Shown here: positions 29,512 to 41,057 of the stretch, piece by piece
Numbering within the stretch: position 1 is the first letter of the stretch
Layout of the letters: every line of letters begins with the position of its first letter
From: Rhynchopus sp. YZ270_cl-10
Taxonomy: Eukaryota > Euglenozoa > Diplonemea > Diplonemida > Diplonemidae
NCBI GenBank assembly: GCA_964035575.1
Contig: OZ037923.1
Coordinates: 1,159,047-1,223,046 of the forward strand
Length of the DNA stretch: 64,000 nt
Reading direction: 5' to 3'
The notes under the pieces: model-generated
Seen by the model: the letters and a program-made list of their open reading frames with translations, nothing else
What the model was told of the DNA's origin: nothing
Database searches by the model: none
Made by a program: the position numbers and the translations under genes

Positions 29512-31758
29512 GTGACCTTTTTTTGGACCCAGTCGCACTACTCGTTTTATATACCGTAACACGTAAAATATATGGACCGTAAATATTCTGAAACTTTTTC
29601 GATTTTTCCGAGAGTTGTAACATTTTTGCGGCCCAGATGACGTTTTACGGATAATATTCGTGTGTTTCCCAGTTTTATTGCAAGTTGTAGCTTGATTATC
29701 AGTTCTCGGAGTATTACTAGTGCCTCAGATTTCCGTAGTGAGAAAGAAGAGCACAGAGGTACTTCGCGAATCGTCCCTACCATTTTGTTGTTGTTGTTGT
29801 TTTTTTAATACCTTTTTGTATTCCTTTTTCCAGTGTGTTGTGGTTGTGTCAATCCCTCTCTCTATGTTTGATTCCGACAGTCGTTTGAATTCCATTCGAG
29901 AGACACGACCAGCCACGATCGCTGCTTCATCGTTTTCCCCTTATTTTTTTGGTGTGATCTGGGGTGAGGAAGCGTTCCTCCTTTTCAACCTCTTCCCCAT
30001 TTATCCATCAGCTATTTTTTACCCCTTTATTAGAACCAAGAGAGAGTGTACGTTATGGTTTTGTTAACGTTACTATCAAAGCAAAATACGTGCAAAGTGC
30101 GCCCGGTCGCCTTAGGACAGTGCTTAGCCTTCAAGGGTGCACACTGGTGCTGTGGCTTAGGTTTGCACTACGTGTTTTATCCCATCACCCAAACCGCCCC
30201 CCCTCGTGTATTATTGTCGTGTGCTTCCCCTCCCCCTGTTTTATCGCAAGATGCTGTAATCAATCTTCGATACCTTTGTCCCCGTCTTTTGTGCTTCGCG
30301 CAACACAACAGTTTGAAAGGGCACAGTTGTTGCACCGTCAATCTGTTGGATTGTCACCTTAGCACCCCTATGTTTTTGACTATAGCTTTATCAATGTCAT
30401 CACAGTCGTGGTATTTTATGAGGGGGGTTTTTTTTTTTTGGATTTCCCCCTTCTTTTAAAGCCCCCTAACAAACCCCCCCCTTTGGTCACTGTGTTTTTC
30501 ACCTTTTTCACTTTCTCGTTTTCATCTGATTCTTTTCTTTCGTTCTCGTCCACTTCACTCACCAGAAGCTCCGTTTTCAACATCCCACCCTTTTTCTGGC
30601 GTAAATGCCCAATTTACGGAGGTCAGGTTCCATCCGTCAATGGCGCTCCTCTTCTTGATCCGGATTTCTTGATTAGAATTTAAGGGGGGAGGGTATAGCA
30701 GGAACTGTTGCTCCTTTGATATCCGCAAACAAGTGCCATATCCTATTGTAATCCAAAAAGAGAAAAAAGAATCTTGCGGGGTTCGTTTTGCGAAAACCGT
30801 GGATACCAAAACAAGAAGAAAACAACGTTGTAAGCGTTCTGACTAATACAAAAAAAGGGAAATCCGAAAAAGAGTACTCCCGCAAAGTTAGGTAGGAAAC
30901 GGGTGAGGATGTTGAGAAAGGGGGGAAGCGAGGAAAGTAAGACCCGGCTATCCGCACAGAACAACACGAGCGGCTAGGGCTGGTAACAAGTTTTTTATTC
31001 AAAAAGTGACCGAATAAAGTATACAGACTGATAAAACACCTCACCCTCATGTGACACATGAACTGAGCCTTCTGTCTTGGAATTCTATTTCGTTGAAAGT
31101 AGCATCTTCGACAACTGTTCGGTTGACTGGTCAAAGAAAATGACAAAGTCGGGTTGAGCAAGTGTGGACTCGACTTCTGGTCGAGGGACACTTGTCCAGA
31201 TGACTGCGAGAATTTTCATGTCTTTTCCGCACAGGAATGGACACTACAGGCCCATTCTATTTGTTCCGGTGTTCTGGTCGCGCACCACCTAGGTGCACTA
31301 CACTTTTTTCTTTCTTTCTTTTTTTTTTTTTTTTTTGCCATACATTTTTGTTGTGCTCCGTTTTTTGTATTTGCTGTAGGATACGCGGCTGCGTTCAGGG
31401 AGGACTTGGAAGACTGGAAAAAGGTCACAGATAGGTTCCTTCCTGCATTGCGGTACCATCCTAGTACTTTTTATTGTTATTTTTTTGTGCCATGATTGCA
31501 GTAGGACGGGCTGCCCCCTTTTTCAGTCGAGAAAGGCGCTCCTAAGTCTTGCTTATCGTGCACCTCTTGTTTCGCTTTTTTTTGAACGACGGGTGCCTTC
31601 TTCGAAGCTCACCCATATTTCAATACATCACCCTATCATCATGACAACACGACAAAAGAGGTGGATCCATTTGTCACTGCTCTCCAGCGCACCACCACAC
31701 ATTACAGGCAAAGGCGATGTTCTACACAAGAATTACCCTCACAGCCAACCACTACACA
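29512..31758. other. Intergenic, no gene seen
   Basis: AT-rich region with long homopolymer T and A runs. Frames on both strands are short and lack host codon bias. I see no repeat family in it. Confidence 0.5.
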
Positions 31759-31884
31759 ATGACACATGGAGGGGGCGGGTCGGGGACCCCTGAAGTTTGT
31801 GCTGGCGCAGGGGGGACCTGTAACTGACGGAGGGACGTTGTGCGTCACACGGTTGGACTTGGGCCACGCTGTGAGCAGAGACAC
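31759..31884 (+). other. 5' in-frame segment of copy B, interrupted by TGA
   Basis: ATG 31759 opens a frame that meets TGA at 31825-31827 and then continues open in the same frame into the Cys/His-UBA segment. Compared with copy A, the PB1 body is absent: sequence around CTGAAGTTTGTGCT (copy A 12620) is joined to sequence following CTGGAGTTTGTGCT (copy A 12942), as expected of a 322-bp deletion between short direct repeats. A one-base difference upstream restores the frame. A 9-base in-frame insertion follows the TGA relative to copy A. Confidence 0.5.
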
Positions 31885-32646
31885 ATGGAGACTTCTGATG
31901 TTGAGGCTGCTGCACCAGCAGTAGTGGGTGAAGACGTGTCGCAGTCTGTGAAGGAAGTGAAGCCGTGCTGCCGTCGGAGTGTGAAACACGCAGGTCAGCA
32001 CGGTCCGCACTGCCGTGTGCACGGGAAGAAGAGTGGAGATGATGATACTGACAAGGCTGCACAGACGGGTGCCACAGCACAGACACCTGAAGAGGTTGAA
32101 GCATTGCAGTCTGTGCAGGAAGGTGCACCGTGCTGCCGTCGGAGTGTGAAGCACGCAGGTAAGCACGGTCCACACTGCCGTGTGCACAAGAGGAAGAGTG
32201 CAGATGCGACTGAGGCTGTGGAGGTGCCGAGCCAAGAGGAGGAGGAGGAGGAGGAGGAGGAGGACGTCACTGCTGCTGTGTCGGATGCAGCCCTGCTTGT
32301 GTGTGCTGGGTGCAGCTTTGAGGTGACTGGTGTGCACGCCACACACTGCTGTGTGAGGTGTGCGAAGCATGCAGGCCAGCACGGGCCACGCTGCGAGCAG
32401 AAGATGCCGATGGCAGCGGAGGAGGACGTGCAGGTGGAGGACAACGAGGATGAGGATGAGGATGTGGTTGTGGTTGCTGTGCCGACAGAGGCAGAGAGGG
32501 AGGAGGAGGCAGCAGTTGTGTGTGAGGAGGACAGTGCGGGTGTGACTGCCCTGCGGAACATAGGGTTCGACATCACTGCAGACGTGCATGCTGTGCTTGA
32601 GAGGCACAACGGAGACGTTGCAGCTGTTTTGGAGGAGATGATGTGA
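31885..32646 (+). CDS. Cys/His-module and UBA-domain protein (copy B)
   Basis: 253 residues from ATG 31885, the position equivalent to 13028 in copy A, and very similar throughout. It has three Cys/His modules instead of two: CC-RRS-VKHAGQHGPHC, then an added CC-RRS-VKHAGKHGPHC (nt ~32128-32187), then the fuller CAGC...HCCVRC-AKHAGQHGPRC. The linker before the added module is unique to this copy. A poly-Glu tract, acidic runs and a C-terminal UBA domain ('ALRNIGFDIT' to 'VAAVLEEMM') follow; MGF of copy A is IGF here. Without a PB1 domain it would bind ubiquitin but not join PB1 assemblies. It could be a functional truncated paralogue or a decaying duplicate; the intact 3' frame favours function. 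Confidence 0.7.
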   Translation: METSDVEAAAPAVVGEDVSQSVKEVKPCCRRSVKHAGQHGPHCRVHGKKSGDDDTDKAAQTGATAQTPEEVEALQSVQEGAPCCRRSVKHAGKHGPHCRVHKRKSADATEAVEVPSQEEEEEEEEEDVTAAVSDAALLVCAGCSFEVTGVHATHCCVRCAKHAGQHGPRCEQKMPMAAEEDVQVEDNEDEDEDVVVVAVPTEAEREEEAAVVCEEDSAGVTALRNIGFDITADVHAVLERHNGDVAAVLEEMM

Positions 32647-33112
32647 TGTTTTTTTCTTGCAAGCAATTATATAAAAAAAGCACAACCAACATAAACCATA
32701 CCAACGCTGTTTTCGCCTCACATTTGGGTGATTCACGCAAGTTTTGCTTCAGTTTTTTTTTGCTGTTTTGAACCTACAGAGCAAAGTGCCGTTCGCTCTT
32801 TCTATCGAAACAAAGACTAGCCAGATAGACACGAGGGTGCATCGGTGTGGCTGTGGCCTTGTTCAGTAGTCCATTTTATTATGTTTTTCTTTTGTGCATC
32901 AGAAATGCAAGATTGGTAGTTAGAAATGAAGTTCTCAAAACAAAGAAACAAAGGCTTCGTTTGTACTTTGCACTCAATGAAGCCTTACCCCTCTACGTGC
33001 GACTCTCGACACTACATCACACTACAGGTATTTTTACTACTAAACACAAAACAGAAGCAGCAACACAAGCAAACCCCCGTGTGCATCCTTTCTTTTCCCT
33101 GCCTGTGGTTTG
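32647..33112. other. Intergenic, no gene seen
   Basis: AT-rich spacer between copy B and the esterase gene. Its last ~100 bases carry a CACTACAG and a pyrimidine-rich leader before the ATG. Confidence 0.5.
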
Positions 33113-36100
33113 ATGCGGCAGAGCATGGCACTGCTGGCTCTGTGTGTGGGGTTGGTGCAGGGAAGCATCTACTCGCAGTACACCCTGGACGGCCCTGAGG
33201 TGACGGACACGTTTGGGAGGACGAGCACAACGAAGAAGCTTGCGCTTGGGTCTGGCAGCAACGCAGTGTGTGGGAAGTCGTACCACATGCGGAGCGGGGA
33301 CTTCATCAGCCTGAAGGAGGGGAACGGGGCACCCACTGGAAACGTCGACTTTTCAATTGCGGGTTACGTGAAGCCTGTGACGATGACGAGAAGGGGACGT
33401 ACGCTGTTCACGCTTGGTGGGACGGACAGGGCACAGGACGGGACACGTGGGAACTGGGGCGCGTGGGTAGTGGTGGACCGTTACGGACGTCTGAGTGTGC
33501 GCACGCCTCTCTTCGGGAAGCGGGCGAGCGCGAAGCTGGCGGTGGGTGTGTGGCACCAGGTTGTGTTGACGTACACAGCTGCAGAGACGATGCTGCGGCT
33601 GTGGGTCGACGACAAGCTTGTGCTGTCGAAGCGTGCGACGATGGACCTGCAGCAGAGTTCGAGGTACGGCGGGATGGCGATTGGGGAGTTCCACCTGGGG
33701 GGCACAAGAAGGTCGCGTGACGGGGAGTTCTTCGTCGACCACGTGAGCTTTGCGGACCACGTGATGACGCCACAGGAGGCACGTGCGCCGTGCCTGGGGG
33801 AGACGGAGACGGGTGCTCCAGCGACCAATACTCCTCGCACCTCAGTGCCTGCGACAGAGGCACCACGCACTAGTGCACCACCGACACAGGCTCCTCGCAC
33901 ATCAGTACCTGAAACGCAGGCTCCTGCGACATCTGCGCCTGCCACACGTGCACCACGTACCCAGGCACCTCACACACCAGCACCACGCACAAGCACACCT
34001 GCGACACGCACGCCGTCTCCGTCAGCGCCGTCGTCCTCGGCTGCAGTGTGTGCCCAACGCGGTGCTGTGTGCGGTGTGGTGCGTGCGCAGGACGGGACGA
34101 CTGTGCAGTGCGGCAGCTGTGCGGCGGGGATGGTGTGTTCGTTCAACCGCTGCGAGGCACGCTGTGCGCTGACAGACATCGGACAGGGGCCCTTTGACGC
34201 AAGCCTGTTCGCGTACGTGCCGCTCGAGTTTTCCTACGAAGACCTGTCTGCACACGCCCACGCAGTGTCGGCGGAGCTGTTCCCCACGGACAGGCGCGAG
34301 CAGGAGTTCCCGTACGAAAGTGTGACGGACATGACGTCGCGCACGGTGAGTGTGGACTTCGGTGCGCTGTCTGCTGGTCCGGGCGGTGTGACGCTGTCGC
34401 TGAAGGTGCAGCCGCACACAGCAGGGCAGACGGGTGTGCTGCTGCAGTCTGAGGCGGTGACGGTTGCCGAGGACGCAGGGCGTGTGTCGGTGGCAGTGCG
34501 GGCTGCAGGCGGGGCGGAGGTGGCGGTGGAGCACACGACAGCGCTCTCGCACCGCCACTGCAACCACGTGGCAGTGGTGGTTGCTGCCGACGGTGCTGTG
34601 GCTGTGTACGTGAACGGTGTGGCTGCGGGCGGTGCGCCTGTGTCTGTGTCGGGGACGATGCAGCTGGGGGGCGTGCTCTCTGTGCCACAGCACCCTGGGA
34701 AGGTGTGGGATGTGCGTGTGTACTCGCGTGCCCTGGGTGCTGCGGAGGTGGAGGCGCTGGGGAACAGGTGCGGGGCTGTTGGGACGTCGTCGCTGGTGGT
34801 GCCCGACGCAACGATGCCGAACTTCCTGTGCGGTGTGTACCAGTGCATCTACTGGCCTGAGGGGGTGACGGACACAACGCAGGACAGCTTCGAGTACCAG
34901 CTCTCGGGACACGACATGACGTGGGAGCACAACGTGATGGAGACAGGGATGTATGTGCACGGAGCGCTGTGTGCCGAGTACGCAAAGCCACGCCAGGTGC
35001 TGCTGACGGACGGGTACCGCCGGTCGTGGGTGAGCAAGTTCAACTTTGGGAAGGCGTGGAACCAGTACGTGCTGCACGAGAACTTCCACGCGTACCAGAA
35101 GCGTGCACAGGGGTCGACGAAGTTCCTTGCAGAGTCGACTGCGTCGTGGGGTGCGTTCTCACAGAAGCCGACTGCGTACGACACGATTCTCGGGATGTAC
35201 ACCCTGCAGCCGCAGCTGGCGCTGTGGACGACACAGAGCTCGACCTTCGCAGACGGGATTGTGGACATTGGGAAGGGCGGACACCAGTACGGGGCGGCAA
35301 TCTGGGAGTGGTTCGTGACACACCACGTGCTTGGGGACGACTTCTGGGTGGGGAAGGTGTACAACCGCGCGCGCCTTGGGCTGGCACCGCTGAGTGGTGC
35401 ACCTGCGGAGGGGATGTACAACGCACTTGCGGAGGCTGGGTACGACATGCGTGAGGTCTTCAGCGACTTTGCGGCACGTGTGACGACATGGGACGTCGAC
35501 TACGAAGAGACCTTCCGTGCGTCTGAGGAAGGGTCGTTCCGCCGTCTGAAAGGAAACAACAAGAACAACAAGGAGGACCCTGTGGCCGACGAGGAGGTTG
35601 ACAACAAGGTGGCTGTCTTCTACGGTGCTGGCGGCACGGACGGGGCGTGGGTGTCTGTGCCTGGGCGGTACATGATCGGGGACTGGGCCTTCAACGCGTA
35701 CGAGGTGTCGGGTGTGGCGACAGGGACACACTACACAGTGGGTGTGGTGCCGTCTGCTGCGAACCCTGCCTACTCTGAGTTCCGTGCACAGGCTGTTGTG
35801 CACAACACGGCAACTGGGGAGCGGCGCTACGTGCGGCTCCCTGCAGCGGTGGCAGGGACGGGCGGCAAGGCTGTGACGGCAACGGTGCGTGTGGGTGCCG
35901 GGGAGACGCTGTACTTGGTGGTGGCGAACACGCCTGCAACGCAGTTCAGAGACTTCCTCGCGTACTCGTACGACTACCTCATCCAGGCGGGGGGTGCGCC
36001 TCCCGTGCCGGTGCCAGTGACAGCAGCACCTACTCCGCTGCCGACACCAATCCCCAGCACCACTGCACCAGCGACACGTGTCCCTGCAACACAGCCGCCC

Positions 36101-37927
36101 GCAACTGAGGCACCGCGCACAGCTGTGCCGTCGACGAGTGCGCCTGTTGCTGCGACAAGTGTGCCGGCCACGGAAACACCACCAACAACTAACCCACCAC
36201 GCGTCTTCCTGATGGCAGGCCAGTCGAACATGGTTGGCCACGGGAAGACGGCGGACCTGAAGAACTACCTGTCCCTGCGCACGGAGCTGCTTGAGACACG
36301 CAGCGACGTGTTTGCAAAGTCGATCATTGAGCGCTCACGCGGGACCGGCGGGCTTGGGCCCTTCTACGGTGCGTCGTTCGGACCGGAGCTGGGCTTCGGG
36401 CACGTGCTGGGGGACGCACTGACGGAGGACGTGTACCTGTTCAAGGCGTCGAAGGGGGGCACGCAGATTGCACGGGCAGACCACTGGTCGCCGACAGGAG
36501 ACGCAGACAACCTGTACGCGCAGATGGTGGCCGGGTTTGCGGCGTTCCGTGCGACGTTGCCTGCGGACCACGTTGTGTCTGGGTTTGTCTGGTCGCAGGG
36601 CTACAACGACGCCTTCTCGGACGCAGACGCGAACGGCTACGAGGCTGCACTCACAAAGCTGATTGCTGCTGTGCGGGCGGAGGTGGGTGTACCTGCCCTC
36701 CCTGTGGTGGTGGTGCAGGGGAACGACAACCAGGGGGTGCGTGGGGGCGTGATCCGCCGTGCGCAGGCGGCAGTGGCGACGGCGGACGCACACGCGGACT
36801 GGGTTCCCTCGGACGACCTGTACCACTACTACCACTACGACGGGGGGTCGATGGTCGCGATCGGGGAGCGTGCGGGGCGTGCGATGCTGCCCCTCCTGGG
36901 TGTGTCTGCGGCGGGGGCGTTCCCAGACGTGTACGTGGCTGTGTTGGGTGCGGTGCTGCAGGTGGGCGCTGCGGAGGGTGTGCTTGCAAACGACCGTGGC
37001 GTGGCGGCACAGGGCGCGCAGGCTGTTGTGACTGCCGCCCCGGCACACGGTACACTGCGCCTTGGCGCCAGCGGGGGCTTTGTGTACACACCGGCGCCTG
37101 CGTTTGTTGGGCGCGACACGTTCTCGTACACAGTTATGCAGAACGGCGTGGCCGGGGGCGCTGCGGAGGTGGAGGTGTGGGTCGAGACACAGGACGCGGC
37201 TGCAGAGCACCTCATCCTGCACTACGCGTTTGAGTCTGCAGGTGTGCCTGTGTCGCCGTCGGCGTCAGCGTCAGCACCGTCTGTTGTGCATGACACCACG
37301 AAGCATGTGCAGGCGTACGTGGACCCCTCTGGCGTGTCTGTGGGTGTGCCCGGCGGTGTGTCTGGGAACTGTGCAGAGCTGTCGGGCACGAAGGGTGCGT
37401 GGAACAACGGCCACATGAAGGTGCAGATGTCCCCGATGCCGGCCTTCCTGCTGCTGCTCGAGGACGACGTCACCGTGAGCACGTGGGTCAAGATCGCTGC
37501 AGGAGGGGACGTCGGCGAGATGCCCATCTTCTCCAATGCAGGGCGCCCGACCTCGCCTGGGCTCACACTCCTGACGGCAGGGGCTGGGAAGTCGTTCAAG
37601 ACTGTTGTGTACGCACGCGACGGGAAGAAGGTGACGGTTGCGGGGAACACTGCACACCCGATCGACGACGGCGAGTGGCACCACGTGGCTGCTGTGGTGT
37701 CGCGTGCGACGGACACTGCCACGAACTACGTGGACGGGGTGGCAGTGGCAACAGCAAGCATCGCAGGTGTGGTGGGGCTGTTCGAGGAGGGCTACTACAC
37801 GCGCTTTGGGGGTGTTGCCTGGCTTGGGAAGTACAACAAGTTTGTGGGGCACATGGACGAGATGCGGGTGTACCGTGCTGCACTGTCTCCGTCGCAGGTT
37901 GCCCAGTTGTATGCAGACCGGATGTGA
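33113..37927 (+). CDS. Secreted LamG / HExxH / SGNH-esterase multidomain enzyme
   Basis: 1,604 residues from ATG 33113 (signal peptide MRQSMALLALCVGLVQG). Domains in order: LamG-type lectin fold (~20-225); Thr/Pro linker; short Cys-rich knot (~310-345); second LamG (~350-560); metallopeptidase-like region with HENFH at 655-659 and a candidate third ligand E674 ('FLAESTASW'), recalling DUF6055-type or gluzincin proteins; beta domain (~840-965); Thr/Pro linker; SGNH/SASA (sialate O-acetylesterase-like) domain with GQSNM (Ser1038), 'WSQGYND' (Gln1162) and D-L-Y-H (Asp1235, His1238); a cadherin-like/Big_9 domain ('GVLAND', 'HGTL', 'FVGRDTFSY'); and a third LamG (~1365-1600). There is no membrane anchor. 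All key SGNH residues are present, so de-acetylation of extracellular glycans is likely; the peptidase role is less certain. The bacterial-style modules suggest old gene transfer. Confidence 0.9.
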   Translation: MRQSMALLALCVGLVQGSIYSQYTLDGPEVTDTFGRTSTTKKLALGSGSNAVCGKSYHMRSGDFISLKEGNGAPTGNVDFSIAGYVKPVTMTRRGRTLFTLGGTDRAQDGTRGNWGAWVVVDRYGRLSVRTPLFGKRASAKLAVGVWHQVVLTYTAAETMLRLWVDDKLVLSKRATMDLQQSSRYGGMAIGEFHLGGTRRSRDGEFFVDHVSFADHVMTPQEARAPCLGETETGAPATNTPRTSVPATEAPRTSAPPTQAPRTSVPETQAPATSAPATRAPRTQAPHTPAPRTSTPATRTPSPSAPSSSAAVCAQRGAVCGVVRAQDGTTVQCGSCAAGMVCSFNRCEARCALTDIGQGPFDASLFAYVPLEFSYEDLSAHAHAVSAELFPTDRREQEFPYESVTDMTSRTVSVDFGALSAGPGGVTLSLKVQPHTAGQTGVLLQSEAVTVAEDAGRVSVAVRAAGGAEVAVEHTTALSHRHCNHVAVVVAADGAVAVYVNGVAAGGAPVSVSGTMQLGGVLSVPQHPGKVWDVRVYSRALGAAEVEALGNRCGAVGTSSLVVPDATMPNFLCGVYQCIYWPEGVTDTTQDSFEYQLSGHDMTWEHNVMETGMYVHGALCAEYAKPRQVLLTDGYRRSWVSKFNFGKAWNQYVLHENFHAYQKRAQGSTKFLAESTASWGAFSQKPTAYDTILGMYTLQPQLALWTTQSSTFADGIVDIGKGGHQYGAAIWEWFVTHHVLGDDFWVGKVYNRARLGLAPLSGAPAEGMYNALAEAGYDMREVFSDFAARVTTWDVDYEETFRASEEGSFRRLKGNNKNNKEDPVADEEVDNKVAVFYGAGGTDGAWVSVPGRYMIGDWAFNAYEVSGVATGTHYTVGVVPSAANPAYSEFRAQAVVHNTATGERRYVRLPAAVAGTGGKAVTATVRVGAGETLYLVVANTPATQFRDFLAYSYDYLIQAGGAPPVPVPVTAAPTPLPTPIPSTTAPATRVPATQPPATEAPRTAVPSTSAPVAATSVPATETPPTTNPPRVFLMAGQSNMVGHGKTADLKNYLSLRTELLETRSDVFAKSIIERSRGTGGLGPFYGASFGPELGFGHVLGDALTEDVYLFKASKGGTQIARADHWSPTGDADNLYAQMVAGFAAFRATLPADHVVSGFVWSQGYNDAFSDADANGYEAALTKLIAAVRAEVGVPALPVVVVQGNDNQGVRGGVIRRAQAAVATADAHADWVPSDDLYHYYHYDGGSMVAIGERAGRAMLPLLGVSAAGAFPDVYVAVLGAVLQVGAAEGVLANDRGVAAQGAQAVVTAAPAHGTLRLGASGGFVYTPAPAFVGRDTFSYTVMQNGVAGGAAEVEVWVETQDAAAEHLILHYAFESAGVPVSPSASASAPSVVHDTTKHVQAYVDPSGVSVGVPGGVSGNCAELSGTKGAWNNGHMKVQMSPMPAFLLLLEDDVTVSTWVKIAAGGDVGEMPIFSNAGRPTSPGLTLLTAGAGKSFKTVVYARDGKKVTVAGNTAHPIDDGEWHHVAAVVSRATDTATNYVDGVAVATASIAGVVGLFEEGYYTRFGGVAWLGKYNKFVGHMDEMRVYRAALSPSQVAQLYADRM

Positions 37928-39876
37928 GAGACGAGGAATGACTCTGTCTGGAAAGGAAAGAGGGTTTTGAGGTAAAGACAAAGATAGGCAAAGAGAATCA
38001 CCAATTTTATACCAACATACACCCCCACCGCCTATCGATGTCTTCACCTTTGCCCTTTTTTTTCCTTTTTTCCTTTTTCCTTTTCTTCTATATTCGGTCC
38101 GATTTCAATCTTTATCAATCATCAAGAAAAATATGGGAAACTTAACAGCTTTTATTTCACTCTCGTCTTCATCGCATTTTTAATATTGCAAAGCGTTCGC
38201 CACACACATACTTCTTTTCCAGTCCTGCGTCCCCTGTTGTCCGGTGAGGCGTTTGCACATTCAACTTATCACTGTGTGTGTTTTATTATTGTTCTCTGTT
38301 GTGAAAGCAGAGAACGCTTGTTTCGATTTTTAATTCATGAGCAACAGTCATGAAACACACGAGGCATCATGGCATATACACAGGGATCCCACCTGATCTG
38401 TGGTGCTGCAATGGCAGTGTGGCGAGGTGCCCTCCCATACACGCTTCGTCTTCGTGTGTGTCTCGACGTGTTGCAACAGGTCCACCGGTTGTTTGCTTCA
38501 ATAGGTCGATCTGTACCCTTTGTTTTATCCCCTGTTCTTCAAATAGATTTATGTGCCTTTGAGGTGCATTCATATTTCAAGCGTTTTTTATTCCCTTTCC
38601 ATTTTCCCTAATATACTTATACATACTTTCAAGCGCAAAAAACGGTTGCTTTTTTTTTGCTTTCGACTTCACGTTTGTTTGGGACGTTCTTGTGCAGAAC
38701 CGTATGCACCGTGCGGAGTCCAGGTAGTCCCTCCCTTTTTCCCTTTTCCCTTCTCTTCTCAAAGCTTTTTCATCCCACTCCACTGTTTTCATGTTTTGCT
38801 GTTTTGCCAGCTGTTTTGTTGGCTCGATCCCTTCGATGGGAGTACAATGAACAACGTTGCTGTTATTTTCTTTGGTTTTGTTATTTTTTTGTCCCAATAA
38901 TTATGTAGGGAATCGTATTCACTGCATGTAATGCGGAACAAAATAAAGCACAACAAACAGCAACGTGCTTGTCTTTTTGTACGTACCACCTTGCCTTGTG
39001 CACAGGGCGCGTTTATTTTTATAGAAAACACAGAACCTTCTTTGTGGGCAGCACAACATTTGCTCAGTTCTGACCTTCTCCTCTTCCGTTGAGAGGAGAG
39101 TGTCGACCACGTTGTGCCACAGAAGGTCGCAGGAAGCGTCGGTGCCGCCTGACACACAACGCTTTCTGGCTGTTTATCTCCACCTTTCCCGTTCCCTCCA
39201 TTCCATCATTGATTTTCCAAAAGGAATGTAAAAGAATACGCACTGTCAGGTGCTGGGTTTTTTGTACACTGTTTCCCCCACCACCCCAGTTATTAACGCT
39301 CCGTCCCAAATTTTTGTCCACACATACGATAAAGTAATAGTTACTCCACTAAATAAATCGAGCAAAAATATGGTGAACTCAGCGGAGCCCGGTTTTAAAA
39401 GTTCCAAAAACGACCTTTTCGTTTTGACGCATTGTGACTTCCTCAAATGCACTTTTCAAGGGTAAAAAATTCGGGTTTTCTAAGCACAACCAGTGTTAAG
39501 TCAAAAATTTTCGCGAAAAAAAAAAATAGATTTTTTTTGACTCTAGATGCCGGAACCCAGAAACGTCCATTCGAGCAATTTTTTTTTGGTTTTGACCAGG
39601 GATTCTTCGCTCCTTCTTCGGGTGTGAATTTTGAAGAAGATTTTTTTCCCCCTTCAGAAAAGTACATTCCGAGCTTTCTCCCCACACAAGCGGTCGTCGC
39701 GCGCGCTTCGCGCGCGCTCCTCCCTGACAAAGTTGGAAGAGGTGTGAAAATTACCGAAAATCGTGTAGTTTGGGGGTATTGAGGCCAGAAAAAAATTGTG
39801 TGAATACATGAAAATATTCCTGATAGGGTGGCATTCGGCCAAAACATCAGCTATTTTGGTCATTTTGCCTTGTACA
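37928..39876. other. Intergenic, no gene seen
   Basis: AT-rich DNA without host-like coding frames. Near 39530-39560 a stretch GATTTTTTTTGACTCTAGATG recurs with small changes near 41306-41326 beyond the satellite arrays, so the arrays sit inside a diverged direct repeat. Confidence 0.5.
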
Positions 39877-40614
39877 GTACTGTGTACTGTGTACTGTGTA
39901 CTGTGTACTGTGTACTGTGTACTGTGTACTGTGTACTGTGTACTGTGTACTGTGTACTGTGTACTGTGTACTGTGTACTGTGTACTGTGTACTGTGTACT
40001 GTGTACTGTGTACTGTGTACTGTGTACTGTGTACTGTGTACTGTGTACTGTGTACTGTGTACTGTGTACTGTGTACTGTGTACTGTGTACTGTGTACTGT
40101 GTACTGTGTACTGTGTACTGTGTACTGTGTACTGTGTACTGTGTACTGTGTACTGTGTACTGTGTACTGTGTACTGTGTACTGTGTACTGTGTACTGTGT
40201 ACTGTGTACTGTGTACTGTGTACTGTGTACTGTGTACTGTGTACTGTGTACTGTGTACTGTGTACTGTGTACTGTGTACTGTGTACTGTGTACTGTGTAC
40301 TGTGTACTGTGTACTGTGTACTGTGTACTGTGTACTGTGTACTGTGTACTGTGTACTGTGTACTGTGTACTGTGTACTGTGTACTGTGTACTGTGTACTG
40401 TGTACTGTGTACTGTGTACTGTGTACTGTGTACTGTGTACTGTGTACTGTGTACTGTGTACTGTGTACTGTGTACTGTGTACTGTGTACTGTGTACTGTG
40501 TACTGTGTACTGTGTACTGTGTACTGTGTACTGTGTACTGTGTACTGTGTACTGTGTACTGTGTACTGTGTACTGTGTACTGTGTACTGTGTACTGTGTA
40601 CTGTGTACTGTACT
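39877..40614. repeat. 7-bp tandem array (TGTGTAC)n, ~105 copies
   Basis: Almost perfect repetition of TGTGTAC. Because 7 is not a multiple of 3 and no phase contains a stop, all frames stay open and give false long ORFs. Confidence 0.98.
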
Positions 40615-40624
40615 CCCAATCCCC

Positions 40625-41057
40625 TGTGTATACTGTGTATACTGTGTATACTGTGTATACTGTGTATACTGTGTATACTGTGTATACTGTGTATACTGTG
40701 TATACTGTGTATACTGTGTATACTGTGTATACTGTGTATACTGTGTATACTGTGTATACTGTGTATACTGTGTATACTGTGTATACTGTGTATACTGTGT
40801 ATACTGTGTATACTGTGTATACTGTGTATACTGTGTATACTGTGTATACTGTGTATACTGTGTATACTGTGTATACTGTGTATACTGTGTATACTGTGTA
40901 TACTGTGTATACTGTGTATACTGTGTATACTGTGTATACTGTGTATACTGTGTATACTGTGTATACTGTGTATACTGTGTATACTGTGTATACTGTGTAT
41001 ACTGTGTATACTGTGTATACTGTGTATACTGTGTATACTGTGTATACTGTGTATACT
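40625..41057. repeat. 9-bp tandem array (TGTGTATAC)n, ~48 copies
   Basis: Perfect TGTGTATAC units, separated from the 7-bp array by ~10 bases (CCCAATCCCC). The unit is the 7-bp unit plus TA. The same 9-bp unit occurs inverted at 55531-55798. Confidence 0.98.

Noticed and set aside
29720-31793. Several 90-170-residue ORFs on both strands
   Set aside because: AT-rich composition, overlapping frames and no recognisable motif; more likely chance frames.
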